64,000 bases of DNA from Ectopseudomonas toyotomiensis (GCF_900115695.1 NZ_FOXK01000001.1:1-64000), one strand, 5' to 3'. Shown: positions 19,874 through 29,136, numbered from the stretch's first letter. Notes: a model not told the origin generated them from the sequence alone. Numbers and translations: made by a program.

Positions 19874-20518
19874 ATGACCTGCCGGGTATTGCTGGCCGAC
19901 GACCATGCGGTAATTCGCGCCGGCGTGCGCGCGATGATCCAGGACATCGACGACTACACCATCGTCGGCGAGGCCGAGGACGGCAAGGAAACCGTGGAAC
20001 TGGCCCGCGAGCTGGAGCCCGACATCATCCTGCTGGACATCTCCATGAAGCGGGTCAGCGGCCTCGAAGCCCTGCAGGTGCTGAACCGTCGCTCGCCGGA
20101 CTGCAAGGTGCTGATCCTGTCCATGCACACCGGCCCGGAAGTGGTACTCGAAGCCCTGCAAAAAGGTGCCCACGGTTACCTGCTCAAGGACGCCGCCGCC
20201 TTCGAGCTACGCCTGGCACTGGAGGCGGTACGCCGCGGCGACCGTTATCTGAGCTCGGCCATCGTGCAACCGGTGATCGAACAGGCGGTCTCCAAGGTCA
20301 ACGCCCATTCCGAGCACGGCCTGACCCAACGTCAGCTTGAGATCCTGCGTCTGATAACCCGTGGTGAATCGACCCGTTCCATCGCCAACGGCCTGGGGCT
20401 GAGCGTTAAGACCGTCGAGGCACATCGTGCACAGATCATGAAACGTCTGCAGATCCACGACGTGCCGAGCCTGGTGCTCTACGCGGTACGCGAGGGCATC
20501 ATCAGCCCGGACGACTGA
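19874..20518 (+). CDS. NarL/FixJ-family response regulator
   Basis: This 214-residue protein has a receiver domain (D55 in IILLDISMKRVSG, Lys in GYLLKDAAAFE) and a LuxR-type helix-turn-helix at the C-terminus (LTQRQLEILRLITRGESTR, then LGLSVKTVEAHRAQIMKRL). It is separated from cheB by 236 bases without a hairpin terminator that I can identify, so it may be an output of the chemosensory pathway or have its own promoter. No sensor kinase lies beside it. The ATG at 19874 was chosen because it places the receiver start at residue 1-5. Confidence 0.88.
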   Translation: MTCRVLLADDHAVIRAGVRAMIQDIDDYTIVGEAEDGKETVELARELEPDIILLDISMKRVSGLEALQVLNRRSPDCKVLILSMHTGPEVVLEALQKGAHGYLLKDAAAFELRLALEAVRRGDRYLSSAIVQPVIEQAVSKVNAHSEHGLTQRQLEILRLITRGESTRSIANGLGLSVKTVEAHRAQIMKRLQIHDVPSLVLYAVREGIISPDD

Positions 20519-20526
20519 GCGGCTGC

Positions 20527-21429
20527 CTAGCCGGCACCGCCCAGCAACGCACACCCCGGCGGCAGGTGCATGCGCAACGCTGCCGGGCGGGTTTCGAAAC
20601 GCAGGCGATTGCTTTGCGTCGGCTCGCCATCGAGATTCAGGGCCAGGCCTTCCGGCGCCTCCAGCTCGACCTGGGGCAGCCGCGCACGGATCGACACCGT
20701 CTCCAGCCCGAGCATGCCTCCCGACAACAGGGTGCCAAGGGTCGCCGGAATGTCCTGTGGCGCTGGCACGATGCACAGGTCGAGCATGCCGTCGTCGGCA
20801 AGCGCTTCCGGGCACAGCACGTGGCCGCCCCCGGCCTGACGACCATTGCCGATGCCCATGGCGAGAAAATCTCCTTCCCACTCGAAACCGGGCCCGTGGA
20901 AACGGCCGAACGCCGAGCGCAGTTCGGCAAATCGGCTGAGGCCGGTGAGCAGATAGGCAGCGCCGCCGAAAACCTTTTTCAGATCCTCGGAGGTATGCGC
21001 GGTAACGGTGGAGCCGAAGCCGCCGGTCGCCATGTTGAGAAATACCCGTCCGTCCGCCAGGCCCAGATCCACCGGGCGGGCTTCGATCTCGAGCAACTGC
21101 AGGGCTTCCATCGGCGCCAGCGGTACCCCGGCAGCACGGGCGAAGTCGTTGGCGGTGCCCAGCGGCAGCATGGCCAGGCTGGCCTCGCCGCCGGCCTCCA
21201 GCATGGCCTCGGCGACATCGCGCAAGGTACCGTCGCCGCCGCCCGCGATCACGGTCGGGTAGCCGCCGGCCAGCCCCTCCTGCACCAGGCGCTCGGCGTC
21301 GCCGGCCTCCCAGGTCAGGCGCACGGCCAGATCCCAGCCGCGCTCACGCAGGCCGTTCACCGCTGCCCTCACTTCTTCGTTCAGCGCCTGCTTGCCATGC
21401 AGGATCAACCAGGCCATGCGTTCGCGCAT
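20527..21429 (-). CDS. yegS: lipid kinase YegS-like
   Basis: This 300-residue diacylglycerol-kinase-family protein phosphorylates lipid substrates such as phosphatidylglycerol. Diagnostic are the N-terminal WLILHGKQALNEEVR, the nucleotide-binding VIAGGGDGTLRDVAEAML and the LPLGTANDFARA motif. Its length equals that of E. coli YegS. It converges on the preceding response regulator with 8 bases between stops. Confidence 0.9.
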   Translation of the reverse strand: MRERMAWLILHGKQALNEEVRAAVNGLRERGWDLAVRLTWEAGDAERLVQEGLAGGYPTVIAGGGDGTLRDVAEAMLEAGGEASLAMLPLGTANDFARAAGVPLAPMEALQLLEIEARPVDLGLADGRVFLNMATGGFGSTVTAHTSEDLKKVFGGAAYLLTGLSRFAELRSAFGRFHGPGFEWEGDFLAMGIGNGRQAGGGHVLCPEALADDGMLDLCIVPAPQDIPATLGTLLSGGMLGLETVSIRARLPQVELEAPEGLALNLDGEPTQSNRLRFETRPAALRMHLPPGCALLGGAG

Positions 21430-21606
21430 TGCGCGTCCTCCTTGAAAGGATCAGCGAAAGCCCAGTGCCTGGCTCCCGCAGAAATTAATCAAATTAATCG
21501 ATATCAATACCGCAAAAATTGCGCTTTTAAATCGATCAATCCAAATGGATCATTCATCCATCAACGCTGCACGGGACTGAACTCGTGCATGACTGGAGGA
21601 TTGACC

Positions 21607-22305
21607 ATGATCGATGTACGTCCGTTCGAACAACTCGGTGGTGCTCACCACGGCTGGCTCAACGCCCGTCACCACTTTTCCTTCGCTGAATACTACGACG
21701 CCGAGCGGATGAACTGGGGCCGTCTGCGCGTCTGGAACGACGACGAGATCGCACCGCACTCGGGCTTCCCGCCGCACCCGCACCGCGACATGGAGATCAT
21801 CACCTACGTTCGCGAAGGTGCCATCAGCCATGAGGACAACCTGGGCAACAAAGGCCGTACCGAAGCCGGCGATGTGCAGGTAATGAGCGCCGGCACCGGC
21901 ATCGCCCACAGCGAGTACAACCTGGAAGATGAAACCACCAAGATCTTCCAGATCTGGATCCAGCCGAACCAGGCCGGCCTGCCGCCCTCCTGGGGCGCCA
22001 AGCCTTTCCCCAAAGGCGACCGCTCGGGATCGTTCGTCACCCTGGCCAGTGGATACGAGGAAGATGTCGACGCCCTGCGCATCCGTACCGACGCACGCCT
22101 GGTAGCTGCCACGGTAAAGGCGGGAGAGAGCGCCGAATACGCCCTGCAACCGGGTCGCAAGGCCTATCTGGTGGGCGCGACTGGTGCTTTCAGTGTCAAC
22201 GGCGTAGCCGTCAAGGCACGCGATGGCGTGGCCATCGCCGATGAAACGCTGATCCGCGTCGAGGCGCAGGAAGACAGCGAGATCGTGCTGGTGGATGTCG
22301 CCTGA
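21607..22305 (+). CDS. pirin family protein (YhhW-like)
   Basis: This 232-residue bicupin has the metal-binding triad in the N-terminal cupin (FPPHPHRDMEIITYV with His residues, and GIAHSEYN). Related proteins bind iron or zinc, and E. coli YhhW has quercetinase activity. A strong ribosome-binding site (GGAGG, 8 bases before the ATG) precedes it. The 177-bp upstream region is AT-rich with ATTAATC-type repeats and likely holds the promoter. The gene ends at a clear terminator. Confidence 0.9.
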   Translation: MIDVRPFEQLGGAHHGWLNARHHFSFAEYYDAERMNWGRLRVWNDDEIAPHSGFPPHPHRDMEIITYVREGAISHEDNLGNKGRTEAGDVQVMSAGTGIAHSEYNLEDETTKIFQIWIQPNQAGLPPSWGAKPFPKGDRSGSFVTLASGYEEDVDALRIRTDARLVAATVKAGESAEYALQPGRKAYLVGATGAFSVNGVAVKARDGVAIADETLIRVEAQEDSEIVLVDVA

Positions 22306-22316
22306 TGCACAAACCA

Positions 22317-22349
22317 ATCGCCCTCCACTTCGGAGGGCGATCTTTTTTC
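22317..22349 (+). terminator. Rho-independent terminator after the pirin gene
   Basis: A 10-bp perfect stem (ATCGCCCTCC and its complement at 22332-22341) with a 5-base loop is followed by CTTTTTTCT. It lies 12 bases after the pirin stop. Confidence 0.92.
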
Positions 22350-22390
22350 TGAAGTGACGTAGGGCGTACTTGGCTTTGGCTTCCTGCGTC

Positions 22391-22418
22391 GCTCTACCTC
22401 CTGCATCCATGCAGTCGT
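22391..22418. repeat. 28-bp dispersed repeat, copy 1
   Basis: This 28-bp sequence has an exact reverse-complement copy at 31148-31175. Its core is a CTGCATCCATGCAG palindrome flanked by CTCTACCTC. The surrounding 22350-22490 stretch (between the terminator and the kinase stop) is non-coding and also holds repeat-like GTAGGGCGTAC and CCGCCCTACGCC ends, so this is probably one whole intergenic repeat unit of about 145 bp. Confidence 0.7.
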
Positions 22419-22492
22419 CGCGAAGCAGTACGCCGCTGAGTTGGTGTAGCACCAAAGAATGGCGGACTGTTCGCTTCGCTCCTGAGTCCGCC

Positions 22493-24052
22493 CTACGCCG
22501 GGTAGCCAGTGATCTTGCGAATGCGCTGGTACAGCGGTTTGAGCTGACGGTACATGCGCTGATAGACCTGCCCGTAGAGCTGCTGGTAAACCCGCTGGGC
22601 CTCCGGGTTCGGCTGGAATACCTGGCCGACGCGGGTCATGGCGGCGATGGCGCTCGGGTAGTCGGCGTGCAGTCCCAGGCCCACCGCGCAGTTGATCGCC
22701 GCGCCCAGGCCGCTGGTCTCGTACAGGTGCGGACGCTCGGCCGGCAGGCCGAAGATGTCGGCGGTCAGCTGCATCGCCGCATCGCTCTGCGAACCACCGC
22801 CGGACACGCGCAGGCGCTCGATGCGGGTGCCTGAGCGTTTTTCGATACGCTCCTTGCCCTGGCGCAGGGCGTAGGCCAATCCCTCCAGAATCGCCCGATA
22901 CAGATGCGCGCGGGTATGTACGTCGCCGAAGCCGATGATCGAGCCCTTGGCCTCCAGGCCCGGCTCGCGGATGCCCGGCGTCCAGTACGGCTGCAGCATC
23001 AGGCCCATGGAGCCAGGCGGCACGGCGTTGACCAGTTCGTCGAACAACACCTCGGGCGGCACGCCCATGGCCTCTGCACGCTGCATTTCGCGCAGGCCGA
23101 ACTCGCGCTTGAACCAGCTGACCATCCAGAAACCGCGATAGATCATCACCTCGGTATTGAAGTGATCCGGCAGCGCCGCCGGATACGGCGGAATCAGCGG
23201 GATGGTTTCCAGATAGCGGCTGCGTATGGTGTTGATGGTCGCCGTGGTGCCGTAGGACAGGCACGCGGTGCTGGCCTCCAGCGCGCCGGAGCCGAGCACT
23301 TCGCAAGCCTTGTCGGCCCCGGCGGCGATCAGCGGCAGGCCCTCGGGAATACCGGTATAGCGGCTGGCCTCGGCGCTGATCTGGCCCAGTCGCTCGCCCG
23401 GCTTGAACAGCTCGGGCAGTTGCTCGGGGCGCACCTTCAGCGCCTGCCATTTCCAGTCGCCCGGCGCCGCCCAGCGCAGGCACTTGTAGTCGAACGGCAG
23501 GTAGGCCACGCAACTGCTGGCCGAATCGACGAAGCGACCACACAGGCGATGGGTGAGAAAACCCGAAAGCAACAGCACCTTGTGCGTGCGTGCCGCAATG
23601 TCCGGCTGATGCTGAGCCACCCAATTGACCTCGGCCTGGCCACGGAAATGATCGACCGCCTCCTCGGCACGCGCCAGCTTGAACAGCCAGCCCCAGAGCC
23701 CTTTGATCCGCCCCGCAACCTCGGCGCGGCGTTGGTCGAGCCAGAGCATCGCCGGGCGCAGCGGCGTGCCCTGCTCATCGACATGAATGATGCTGCCGCG
23801 CTGGGTGGTCACGGCCACTCCCTTGATCAGGCGGCGGTCGATATCCACCTGCTGCCACAGCAGCCGGCAGGCCTCGCCGAGGCTGGCCCAGTAGTATTCC
23901 GGGTCCTGCTCGGCCCAGCCCGGCTGGCTGGAAAAATAGGGATCCAGCTCCACCTTGCCCTTGGCCAGCAGGTTGCCCTGGGTATCGAACAACAACGCGC
24001 GCACGCTCTGGGTGCCGTTGTCGATGCTCAGCAGGTAGCTTGGTTCGCTCAA
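22493..24052 (-). CDS. FGGY family carbohydrate kinase
   Basis: This 519-residue sugar/polyol kinase has the N-terminal FGGY signature region (LLSIDNGTQSVRALLFDTQG, then GWAEQDPEYYW) and a C-terminal FGGY domain (RVSGGGSQSDAAMQLTADIFG). FGGY kinases phosphorylate glycerol, xylulose and similar substrates. The preferred start is TTG at 24052, with AAGGA 7 bases upstream giving MSEPSYLLSIDNG; no ATG is suitably placed. It follows the GlpD-like gene in the same direction but across a 141-bp REP-containing gap. The neighbours point to glycerol or a derivative as substrate, but this is not certain. Confidence 0.87.
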   Translation of the reverse strand: MSEPSYLLSIDNGTQSVRALLFDTQGNLLAKGKVELDPYFSSQPGWAEQDPEYYWASLGEACRLLWQQVDIDRRLIKGVAVTTQRGSIIHVDEQGTPLRPAMLWLDQRRAEVAGRIKGLWGWLFKLARAEEAVDHFRGQAEVNWVAQHQPDIAARTHKVLLLSGFLTHRLCGRFVDSASSCVAYLPFDYKCLRWAAPGDWKWQALKVRPEQLPELFKPGERLGQISAEASRYTGIPEGLPLIAAGADKACEVLGSGALEASTACLSYGTTATINTIRSRYLETIPLIPPYPAALPDHFNTEVMIYRGFWMVSWFKREFGLREMQRAEAMGVPPEVLFDELVNAVPPGSMGLMLQPYWTPGIREPGLEAKGSIIGFGDVHTRAHLYRAILEGLAYALRQGKERIEKRSGTRIERLRVSGGGSQSDAAMQLTADIFGLPAERPHLYETSGLGAAINCAVGLGLHADYPSAIAAMTRVGQVFQPNPEAQRVYQQLYGQVYQRMYRQLKPLYQRIRKITGYPA

Positions 24053-24085
24053 GGTGCAGTCCTTTTTGTTATACGTGTGGCTACG

Positions 24086-24146
24086 TAGCCCGGATGAAAT
24101 CCGGGAGCTGCATCGTCGTTCATCCCCGGATTGCATCCGGGCTACA
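24086..24146. repeat. REPIN-like inverted repeat pair
   Basis: GTAGCCCGGATGAAATCCGG and an inverted partner ending CATCCGGGCTAC face each other over 61 bp. Related sequences recur at 31101, 34726 and 56465-56521. The unit sits in the 141-bp gap between the GlpD-like and kinase genes. Confidence 0.85.
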
Positions 24147-24166
24147 ACCGGGTGGCAGCGGATTGC

Positions 24167-24190
24167 CGGTGCGCACGGCGCACCCTACGC
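24167..24190. repeat. short GC-rich repeat (GTGCGCACGGCGCACCCTACG type)
   Basis: CCGGTGCGCACGGCGCACC followed by CTACG matches, in the same or inverted orientation, the two elements at 42901-42925 and 42971-42991. It overlaps the space just before the GlpD-like stop codon. Confidence 0.75.
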
Positions 24191-24193
24191 ACA

Positions 24194-25777
24194 TCATTCG
24201 CTGTCATCCGGCAGGCTGTAACAGCGCCGCCACAGCGCCAGGTAATCCGTCTCTTCCTGCTGCCAGCGCGCATCGCTCCAGCCAAGGCGTGGTTGGCACA
24301 GCGCGCGGATGCGCGGCAGCTCAGCGCGGCCGCCGCCTGCCAAGAGCAGGCCCAGGCGGGTGCGGCGCAGCAGTAGGTCGTCCAGGTGCAGCACCAGCTC
24401 GCCCTCGGCGGCCCAGGCCAGTTCGGCCCACAGGGTGTTCGTACCCGCGACGCAATCGCCGCCCACCTCGTCGATCAGGCGCATCACCTCATCCAACTGG
24501 CGGCCATGGCGGCCGGCCAGACGGCGTTGCTGCGCCGGGCTCAATGCCGGCATCGGTGTCGGCGTACTCGCAGCGAAGACCGCGCCGCCCTGATCATCCA
24601 CCGGCTTGCCGACGAACGTGGCACAGGCGCGCAGCACCTCCAGCGCCAGCAGGCGGAAAGTGGTCAGCTTGCCGCCGGCCAGGGTCACGCTGCCCGGCTC
24701 GATCCATAGCGCATGTTCGCGCTTCTCGTCGGAGGGTTTCAGTGCGCTGCCACCATCGCTCACAACCGGACGCACGCCGGCCCAGGTCGACAGCACGTCG
24801 GCACGCGTGACCTCGGCGGTCGGGAACTGCTGGGCACAGGCGGCCAGCAAGTAGTCGACCTCCTCGGCGCTGATGGCGGCTTCATGATCGAGATCGTCAT
24901 CATGATCGAGATCGGTGGTGCCGATCACCGTCGCGCCTTCCCAAGGGAAGACGAATACCGGGCGCCCATCGCTCTCGTGCATAAAGCTGAAGGCATGCGC
25001 CACCGGCAGGCGCCAGTTTGGCAGCAGCAGGTGGCTGCCGCGCAGCGGACGAATGCGACCATTGCCGGGCTGGCGCAGGCGATCGGCCCAGGCGCCGGTG
25101 GCCTGCGCAACGGCGCGGCTGCGCAGACGGTAGCGGTTGCCCGTCTCGATATCCTCGGCCAGCACGCCGACCACCTGCTCTGCTTCACGCAACAACTCGA
25201 CCACGCGCATGCCATTGAGCGCCTCGCCGCCTTCGGCGCGCGCCTCGCCCAGCACGCGCTGCACCAGGCGGGCGTCATCGGTTACCGCGTCGAAGAAGCG
25301 CGTGCCACCGAGCAGGCCATCTTCGCGAATGCCCGGCGCCAGGTAACGCAGTTGCTGCAGCGGGTAGAACAGGTGATTGCGCTTGCCGGCCAGGGCGTCG
25401 TATAGACTGAGCAGGCCGCCGAATACCTTCGGCCCAGGGAAGCCGCCGCGGTAGTGCGGCATGACGAAACTCAACGACTCTACCAGTCCTGGAGCCTCGC
25501 CAAGCAGGCGCTGGCGCTCGCGCACCGAATCGCGGGTCAGCCCCAACTGCCCCTTGGCCACGTAACGCAGCCCGCCATGGACCATCTTCGACGAGCGGCT
25601 GGAGGTGCCCCAGGCAAAATCGCGCTGTTCCAGCAGCAGGCAGCGCCAGCCACGCCGCGCCGCCTCCCGCAGGATGCCGGCGCCGCAGATGCCGCCGCCG
25701 ATCACCAGCAGATCCCAGTCATTCGCGGCCAACTCGGGCAGCGCGCGCATGCGCCAGGTGGCGTTCCAGGGCTCCAT
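24194..25777 (-). CDS. GlpD-like FAD-dependent glycerol-3-phosphate dehydrogenase/oxidase
   Basis: This 527-residue protein has the N-terminal FAD fold (WDLLVIGGGICGAGILREA), the GlpD signature SSRSSKMVHGGLRYVAKGQ, the substrate region FPWEGATVIGTTDLDH, and a C-terminal helical domain of GlpD type. It would oxidise glycerol 3-phosphate, or a related phosphorylated polyol, to the ketone at the membrane surface. The ATG lies 2 bases after the stop of the AGPS-like gene, so the two are coupled. Whether it is the main GlpD of the cell or a paralogue dedicated to this cluster cannot be told from the window. Confidence 0.88.
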   Translation of the reverse strand: MEPWNATWRMRALPELAANDWDLLVIGGGICGAGILREAARRGWRCLLLEQRDFAWGTSSRSSKMVHGGLRYVAKGQLGLTRDSVRERQRLLGEAPGLVESLSFVMPHYRGGFPGPKVFGGLLSLYDALAGKRNHLFYPLQQLRYLAPGIREDGLLGGTRFFDAVTDDARLVQRVLGEARAEGGEALNGMRVVELLREAEQVVGVLAEDIETGNRYRLRSRAVAQATGAWADRLRQPGNGRIRPLRGSHLLLPNWRLPVAHAFSFMHESDGRPVFVFPWEGATVIGTTDLDHDDDLDHEAAISAEEVDYLLAACAQQFPTAEVTRADVLSTWAGVRPVVSDGGSALKPSDEKREHALWIEPGSVTLAGGKLTTFRLLALEVLRACATFVGKPVDDQGGAVFAASTPTPMPALSPAQQRRLAGRHGRQLDEVMRLIDEVGGDCVAGTNTLWAELAWAAEGELVLHLDDLLLRRTRLGLLLAGGGRAELPRIRALCQPRLGWSDARWQQEETDYLALWRRCYSLPDDSE

Positions 25778-25779
25778 GC

Positions 25780-27375
25780 TCAGTCCTGCAGCAACACGCC
25801 AGGCGCCAGGCGCTGGTCGGGGTCGAAATGCATGGCCAGGCTGCGCAGCGTGGCCATGCCCAGCTCGCCCTTCTCCGCCGCCAGGTATGGCGCGTGATCG
25901 CGACCAACACCGTGCTGATGACTGATGGTGCCGCGGTTCTCGGCGATGGTACGGCTGGCCGCCGCCTTGAGCCGCTGCCAGCGCGCCATGGCGGTGGCGT
26001 AATCGGCGCCGGGGCGGAATACGTAGGTGGTGTAGATGCTCGAACCTTCGCCGTAGACATGCGACAGATGGGTGAAGACATGCACACGCTCGCCCTCGCC
26101 GGCCAACTCGTCACGCAGGCTGGCCTCGACCTTGTTCAGCAGGTTGTCGACGTTCGACCAGTCGGTGGCGGTTTCCAGGGTGTCCACCAGGTAGCCGCGC
26201 TCCCACAGGCCATGACGCAGGTAGGGGAAGCGGAAGCGGTTGTGCTCCCACTTCTTGCCCAGCAGGGTGCCGGTGAACACACCGCCAAAGCCTTTCAGCA
26301 GGCGCCGCGCCTGTTTCAGCGAGGCGGCGTTCTGCACCCGATTACCGGTGACGCCGAAGGTCAGCATGCACTTGCCGTCGCGGGCGCCGCGCAGGGCCAG
26401 ATACTTCTCCAGCAGGGCGATCTGCTGCGGGTGGCCGGCCAGGGCCAGTTGCGTGCGGGTTTCGATGGCGTTGGACAGGCGCAGCATGGACAGCGGCACG
26501 CGTGCTTGGGCCAGGCTGCGAATGGCGCTCAGCGCCTGCTGCCAACTGGGCAGGAACACGGCGTAGAAGCGCTCCTGCTCGGCCAGGCGGCTGATGCGTA
26601 CGCGCACCTCAGAGATCACCCCGAAGCGCCCTTCCGAACCCAGCACCAGCTCGCGCAGATCGGGGCCGGCGGCCGACGCCGGGAAGGTGGGAATCTCCAA
26701 AGTGCCGGCGAAGGTTTCCAGCTTGCCGCCAGCGAACAGTTGCTCGATACGCCCGTAGCGCAGCGACTGCTGGCCGCTGGAGCGACTGGCGACCCAGCCG
26801 CCGAGGGTCGACAGCTCCCAGGACTGCGGGAAATGCCCCAGCGTATAGCCACGGGCGCGCAGTTGGCTCTCCACTTGCGGGCCGTTGGCGCCGGGGCCGA
26901 AGGTGGCGATCAGGCTGTCTTCGTCGATATCCAGCAGGCGCGTCATGCGCTCCAGCGACAGGGTCAGCACGGGGCGCTGGCCGGCCTGCGGGTTGATGTG
27001 GCCGGCCACTGAAGTACCGCCGCCGTAGGGAATCAGGGTGACGTCATGCTTTTGCGCCCAAGCCAGCAGCTCGCGGATCTGCTCGGCACTTTCCGGGCAG
27101 GCGACGCCATCGGGAAACAGGCCGAACTCACCGGAGCGCATCGCCAGCCAGTCCGGCAGGCTCTGGCCACGGGCATGGCGCACGCGCACTTCGGCGTCCT
27201 GACAAATCAGTGGATGCGGCGCCAGGCGCGACGCCGGCACGCGCGCCAGCACCTCCTGCAAGCTGGCATCGGCCAGACGCTGGCCCGGCCCGATCAGCTC
27301 GGCGAGAAAGGCCTCGCCATGGGCCGGCAGTTCCACCTCGGTCGCTTCGTCTCCCCATCCGTTCCAGCGTCGCAT
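25780..27375 (-). CDS. FAD-binding oxidase related to alkyl-DHAP synthase (AGPS-like)
   Basis: This 531-residue vanillyl-alcohol-oxidase-family flavoprotein has an FAD-binding PCMH domain with LIPYGGGTSVAGHINPQ, FPQSWELSTLGGWVASRSSG and LVLGSEGRFGVISE. Its C-terminal domain contains the HQHGVG motif that corresponds to the active-site histidine region of alkylglycerone-phosphate synthase. AGPS exchanges the acyl group of acyl-DHAP for an alkyl chain. The bacterial homologue may make or break ether bonds, or act on another DHAP or hydroxy-acid substrate. The start at 27375 has GGGGGA upstream; 27387 is an alternative. Confidence 0.82.
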   Translation of the reverse strand: MRRWNGWGDEATEVELPAHGEAFLAELIGPGQRLADASLQEVLARVPASRLAPHPLICQDAEVRVRHARGQSLPDWLAMRSGEFGLFPDGVACPESAEQIRELLAWAQKHDVTLIPYGGGTSVAGHINPQAGQRPVLTLSLERMTRLLDIDEDSLIATFGPGANGPQVESQLRARGYTLGHFPQSWELSTLGGWVASRSSGQQSLRYGRIEQLFAGGKLETFAGTLEIPTFPASAAGPDLRELVLGSEGRFGVISEVRVRISRLAEQERFYAVFLPSWQQALSAIRSLAQARVPLSMLRLSNAIETRTQLALAGHPQQIALLEKYLALRGARDGKCMLTFGVTGNRVQNAASLKQARRLLKGFGGVFTGTLLGKKWEHNRFRFPYLRHGLWERGYLVDTLETATDWSNVDNLLNKVEASLRDELAGEGERVHVFTHLSHVYGEGSSIYTTYVFRPGADYATAMARWQRLKAAASRTIAENRGTISHQHGVGRDHAPYLAAEKGELGMATLRSLAMHFDPDQRLAPGVLLQD

Positions 27376-27500
27376 CGCATCCCCCATTTCGATCAGCACT
27401 TATGGCTGCCTATACTAGCCAGCCGCCGATTTCCGTCACTGTCGAATCGGGACAGGCCTTATCGCCAATCAAGACAGGCACCCCAGAACAAGAAGAATCC

Positions 27501-28535
27501 ATGGAAAACCTCGGCTATACCTCGGTTCCCGTCCTGCTCAAATACCTGCGGCAGGCCGAACAACTCGGCCTGGACATCGACCGCGCCCTGGCCGCAGCCG
27601 GCATTGGCGCGCAGGACCTGGCCGACAACGGCAAGCGCATGCCCAGCGAGGTGCACGAACGCCTGCTGGCACATCTGCTGGAGGTGTCCGGCGACCCGCT
27701 GTTCGGCCTGCACGCCGCGCGTTTCGTCCAGCCCGGCTCGTGGAGCGTGCTCGGTTACATCGCCATGAACTGCGCCACATTGGGCGAAGCTATGGGCCGC
27801 ATCGTGCCCTACGAGAAACTGGTGGGCGATATGGGCACCAGCCGCATCGAAGCCGCCGAGGATCACGTGCGGCTGATCTGGAGCTGCCGTCATCAGGCGC
27901 CGGACGTGCGCCGGCACATGGTGGAGAACGTGCTCGCCTCCTGGCTGCTGTACGCGCGCTGGATCGCCGATTCCGAGCATTCGCCGCGCGAAGTCTGGTT
28001 CGAGCACGTACAACCGGCTGCCACCGACCTGGCCGAATACCAGCAACTGTTCGGCTGCCCCGTACTGTTCGAGCAACCCTGCAACGCCCTGCTGGTGCCG
28101 CTGGACTACCTTGGCGTGCCGCTGCGCCAGGCCGACGCCAACCTGCTGCGCACCCTGGAAGAACATGCTCTGACCCTGATGGCCGGGCTGGACGAGGACG
28201 AGCCGCTGCCGCGACGGGTGAAGAACGCCCTGCGCCTGCTGCTCAAGGACGGCCTGCCGCGCAAGGAACGGGTGGCGGAAAAGTTCGACATAACCGTGCG
28301 CACCCTGCAGCGCCACCTGCAGCAGGCCGGCACCAGCTACCAGCAGATACTCGACGAGCTACGCCAGGAGCTGGCCGAGCACTACCTGCTGCGCAGCGAC
28401 CTGGCGATCCAGGACATCGCCTGCTACCTGGGTTTCACCGAGTCACGCTCGTTCCACCGCAGCTTCAAGAGCTGGACCGGGCAGACGCCGGGCGAGTTTC
28501 GCGAGAGCCGGCGCCGGGGTAATCCGCTGGGTTAG
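27501..28535 (+). CDS. AraC-family transcriptional regulator
   Basis: This 344-residue regulator has an N-terminal arabinose-binding-like domain of the OruR/ArgR-associated type (about 15-200: LLEVSGDPLFGLHAARFVQP, GSWSVLGYIAMN) and a C-terminal double helix-turn-helix (VAEKFDITVRTLQRHLQQAG, IACYLGFTESRSFHRSFKSW). It is divergent from the AGPS-like/GlpD-like/kinase genes (125 bp between starts) and is the likely regulator of that set. An in-frame ATG at 27402 exists but would put the gene into the promoter region. Its stop overlaps that of the DoxX gene on the other strand. Confidence 0.88.
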   Translation: MENLGYTSVPVLLKYLRQAEQLGLDIDRALAAAGIGAQDLADNGKRMPSEVHERLLAHLLEVSGDPLFGLHAARFVQPGSWSVLGYIAMNCATLGEAMGRIVPYEKLVGDMGTSRIEAAEDHVRLIWSCRHQAPDVRRHMVENVLASWLLYARWIADSEHSPREVWFEHVQPAATDLAEYQQLFGCPVLFEQPCNALLVPLDYLGVPLRQADANLLRTLEEHALTLMAGLDEDEPLPRRVKNALRLLLKDGLPRKERVAEKFDITVRTLQRHLQQAGTSYQQILDELRQELAEHYLLRSDLAIQDIACYLGFTESRSFHRSFKSWTGQTPGEFRESRRRGNPLG

Positions 28536-29131
28536 CGCGGAGTTCTGAAACGCCGCGCGAGCCAGTAATCGACGCTCAACCAGCGCCCTGCCCCGCTGAA
28601 GAACAACGCCACCAGCATCACCAGGTAGGTGGCGGCGAACTCGATGCCGTTGTTCAACACCACGAACCTGCCGCTGGCGGTCAGCCAGTCGTAATTGCCG
28701 TGCTCGCGCAGAATCGCCCGCGCCCGTTCGAGTTTCTCTGCTGCTGCCAGCACGCGCTCGTTGGCAAAGGGCGCGGATGGGTCGGCAATCGCCTGCCAGC
28801 CATAGGGCCAGTGCACGGCGAAGATCGCCACCAGCATGGTGACGATCAGTGGAATGCTCACCCAGCGCACCGCCAGGCCGAACAGTAGCAGAATCGCGCC
28901 GCCAGCCTCGGTCAGCGCCGCCGCCCAGGCCAGCAGTTCGGGGAATGGCAGGCCCAGGCCCCAGTCCGGATTGCCGAACCAGGCGGCGGTAGCGTCGATG
29001 TCGGCCAGTTTCTGTGTACCGGCCATCCAGAACACCGGCACCAGATACAGGCGCAGCAACAGCGGGCCGAGAAAATCCAGGCGCCGGGTAGCCTCCAGCG
29101 CATCCTGGAAACGATTGAGCAAAGCGATCAT
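28532..29131 (-). CDS. DoxX family membrane protein (HvfD-like)
   Basis: This 199-residue integral membrane protein has about four hydrophobic segments (near 22-40, 66-88, 90-110 and 160-180). The N-terminal LLLRLYLVPVFWMAGTQKL is characteristic of DoxX proteins. In HvfABCD-type operons a DoxX protein follows the modifying enzymes; it is thought to serve the pathway at the membrane, but its exact role is unsettled. It starts 5 bases after the DUF2063 stop, so it is the fourth gene of the operon. Confidence 0.82.
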   Translation of the reverse strand: MIALLNRFQDALEATRRLDFLGPLLLRLYLVPVFWMAGTQKLADIDATAAWFGNPDWGLGLPFPELLAWAAALTEAGGAILLLFGLAVRWVSIPLIVTMLVAIFAVHWPYGWQAIADPSAPFANERVLAAAEKLERARAILREHGNYDWLTASGRFVVLNNGIEFAATYLVMLVALFFSGAGRWLSVDYWLARRFRTPR

Positions 29132-29136
29132 GGTGG

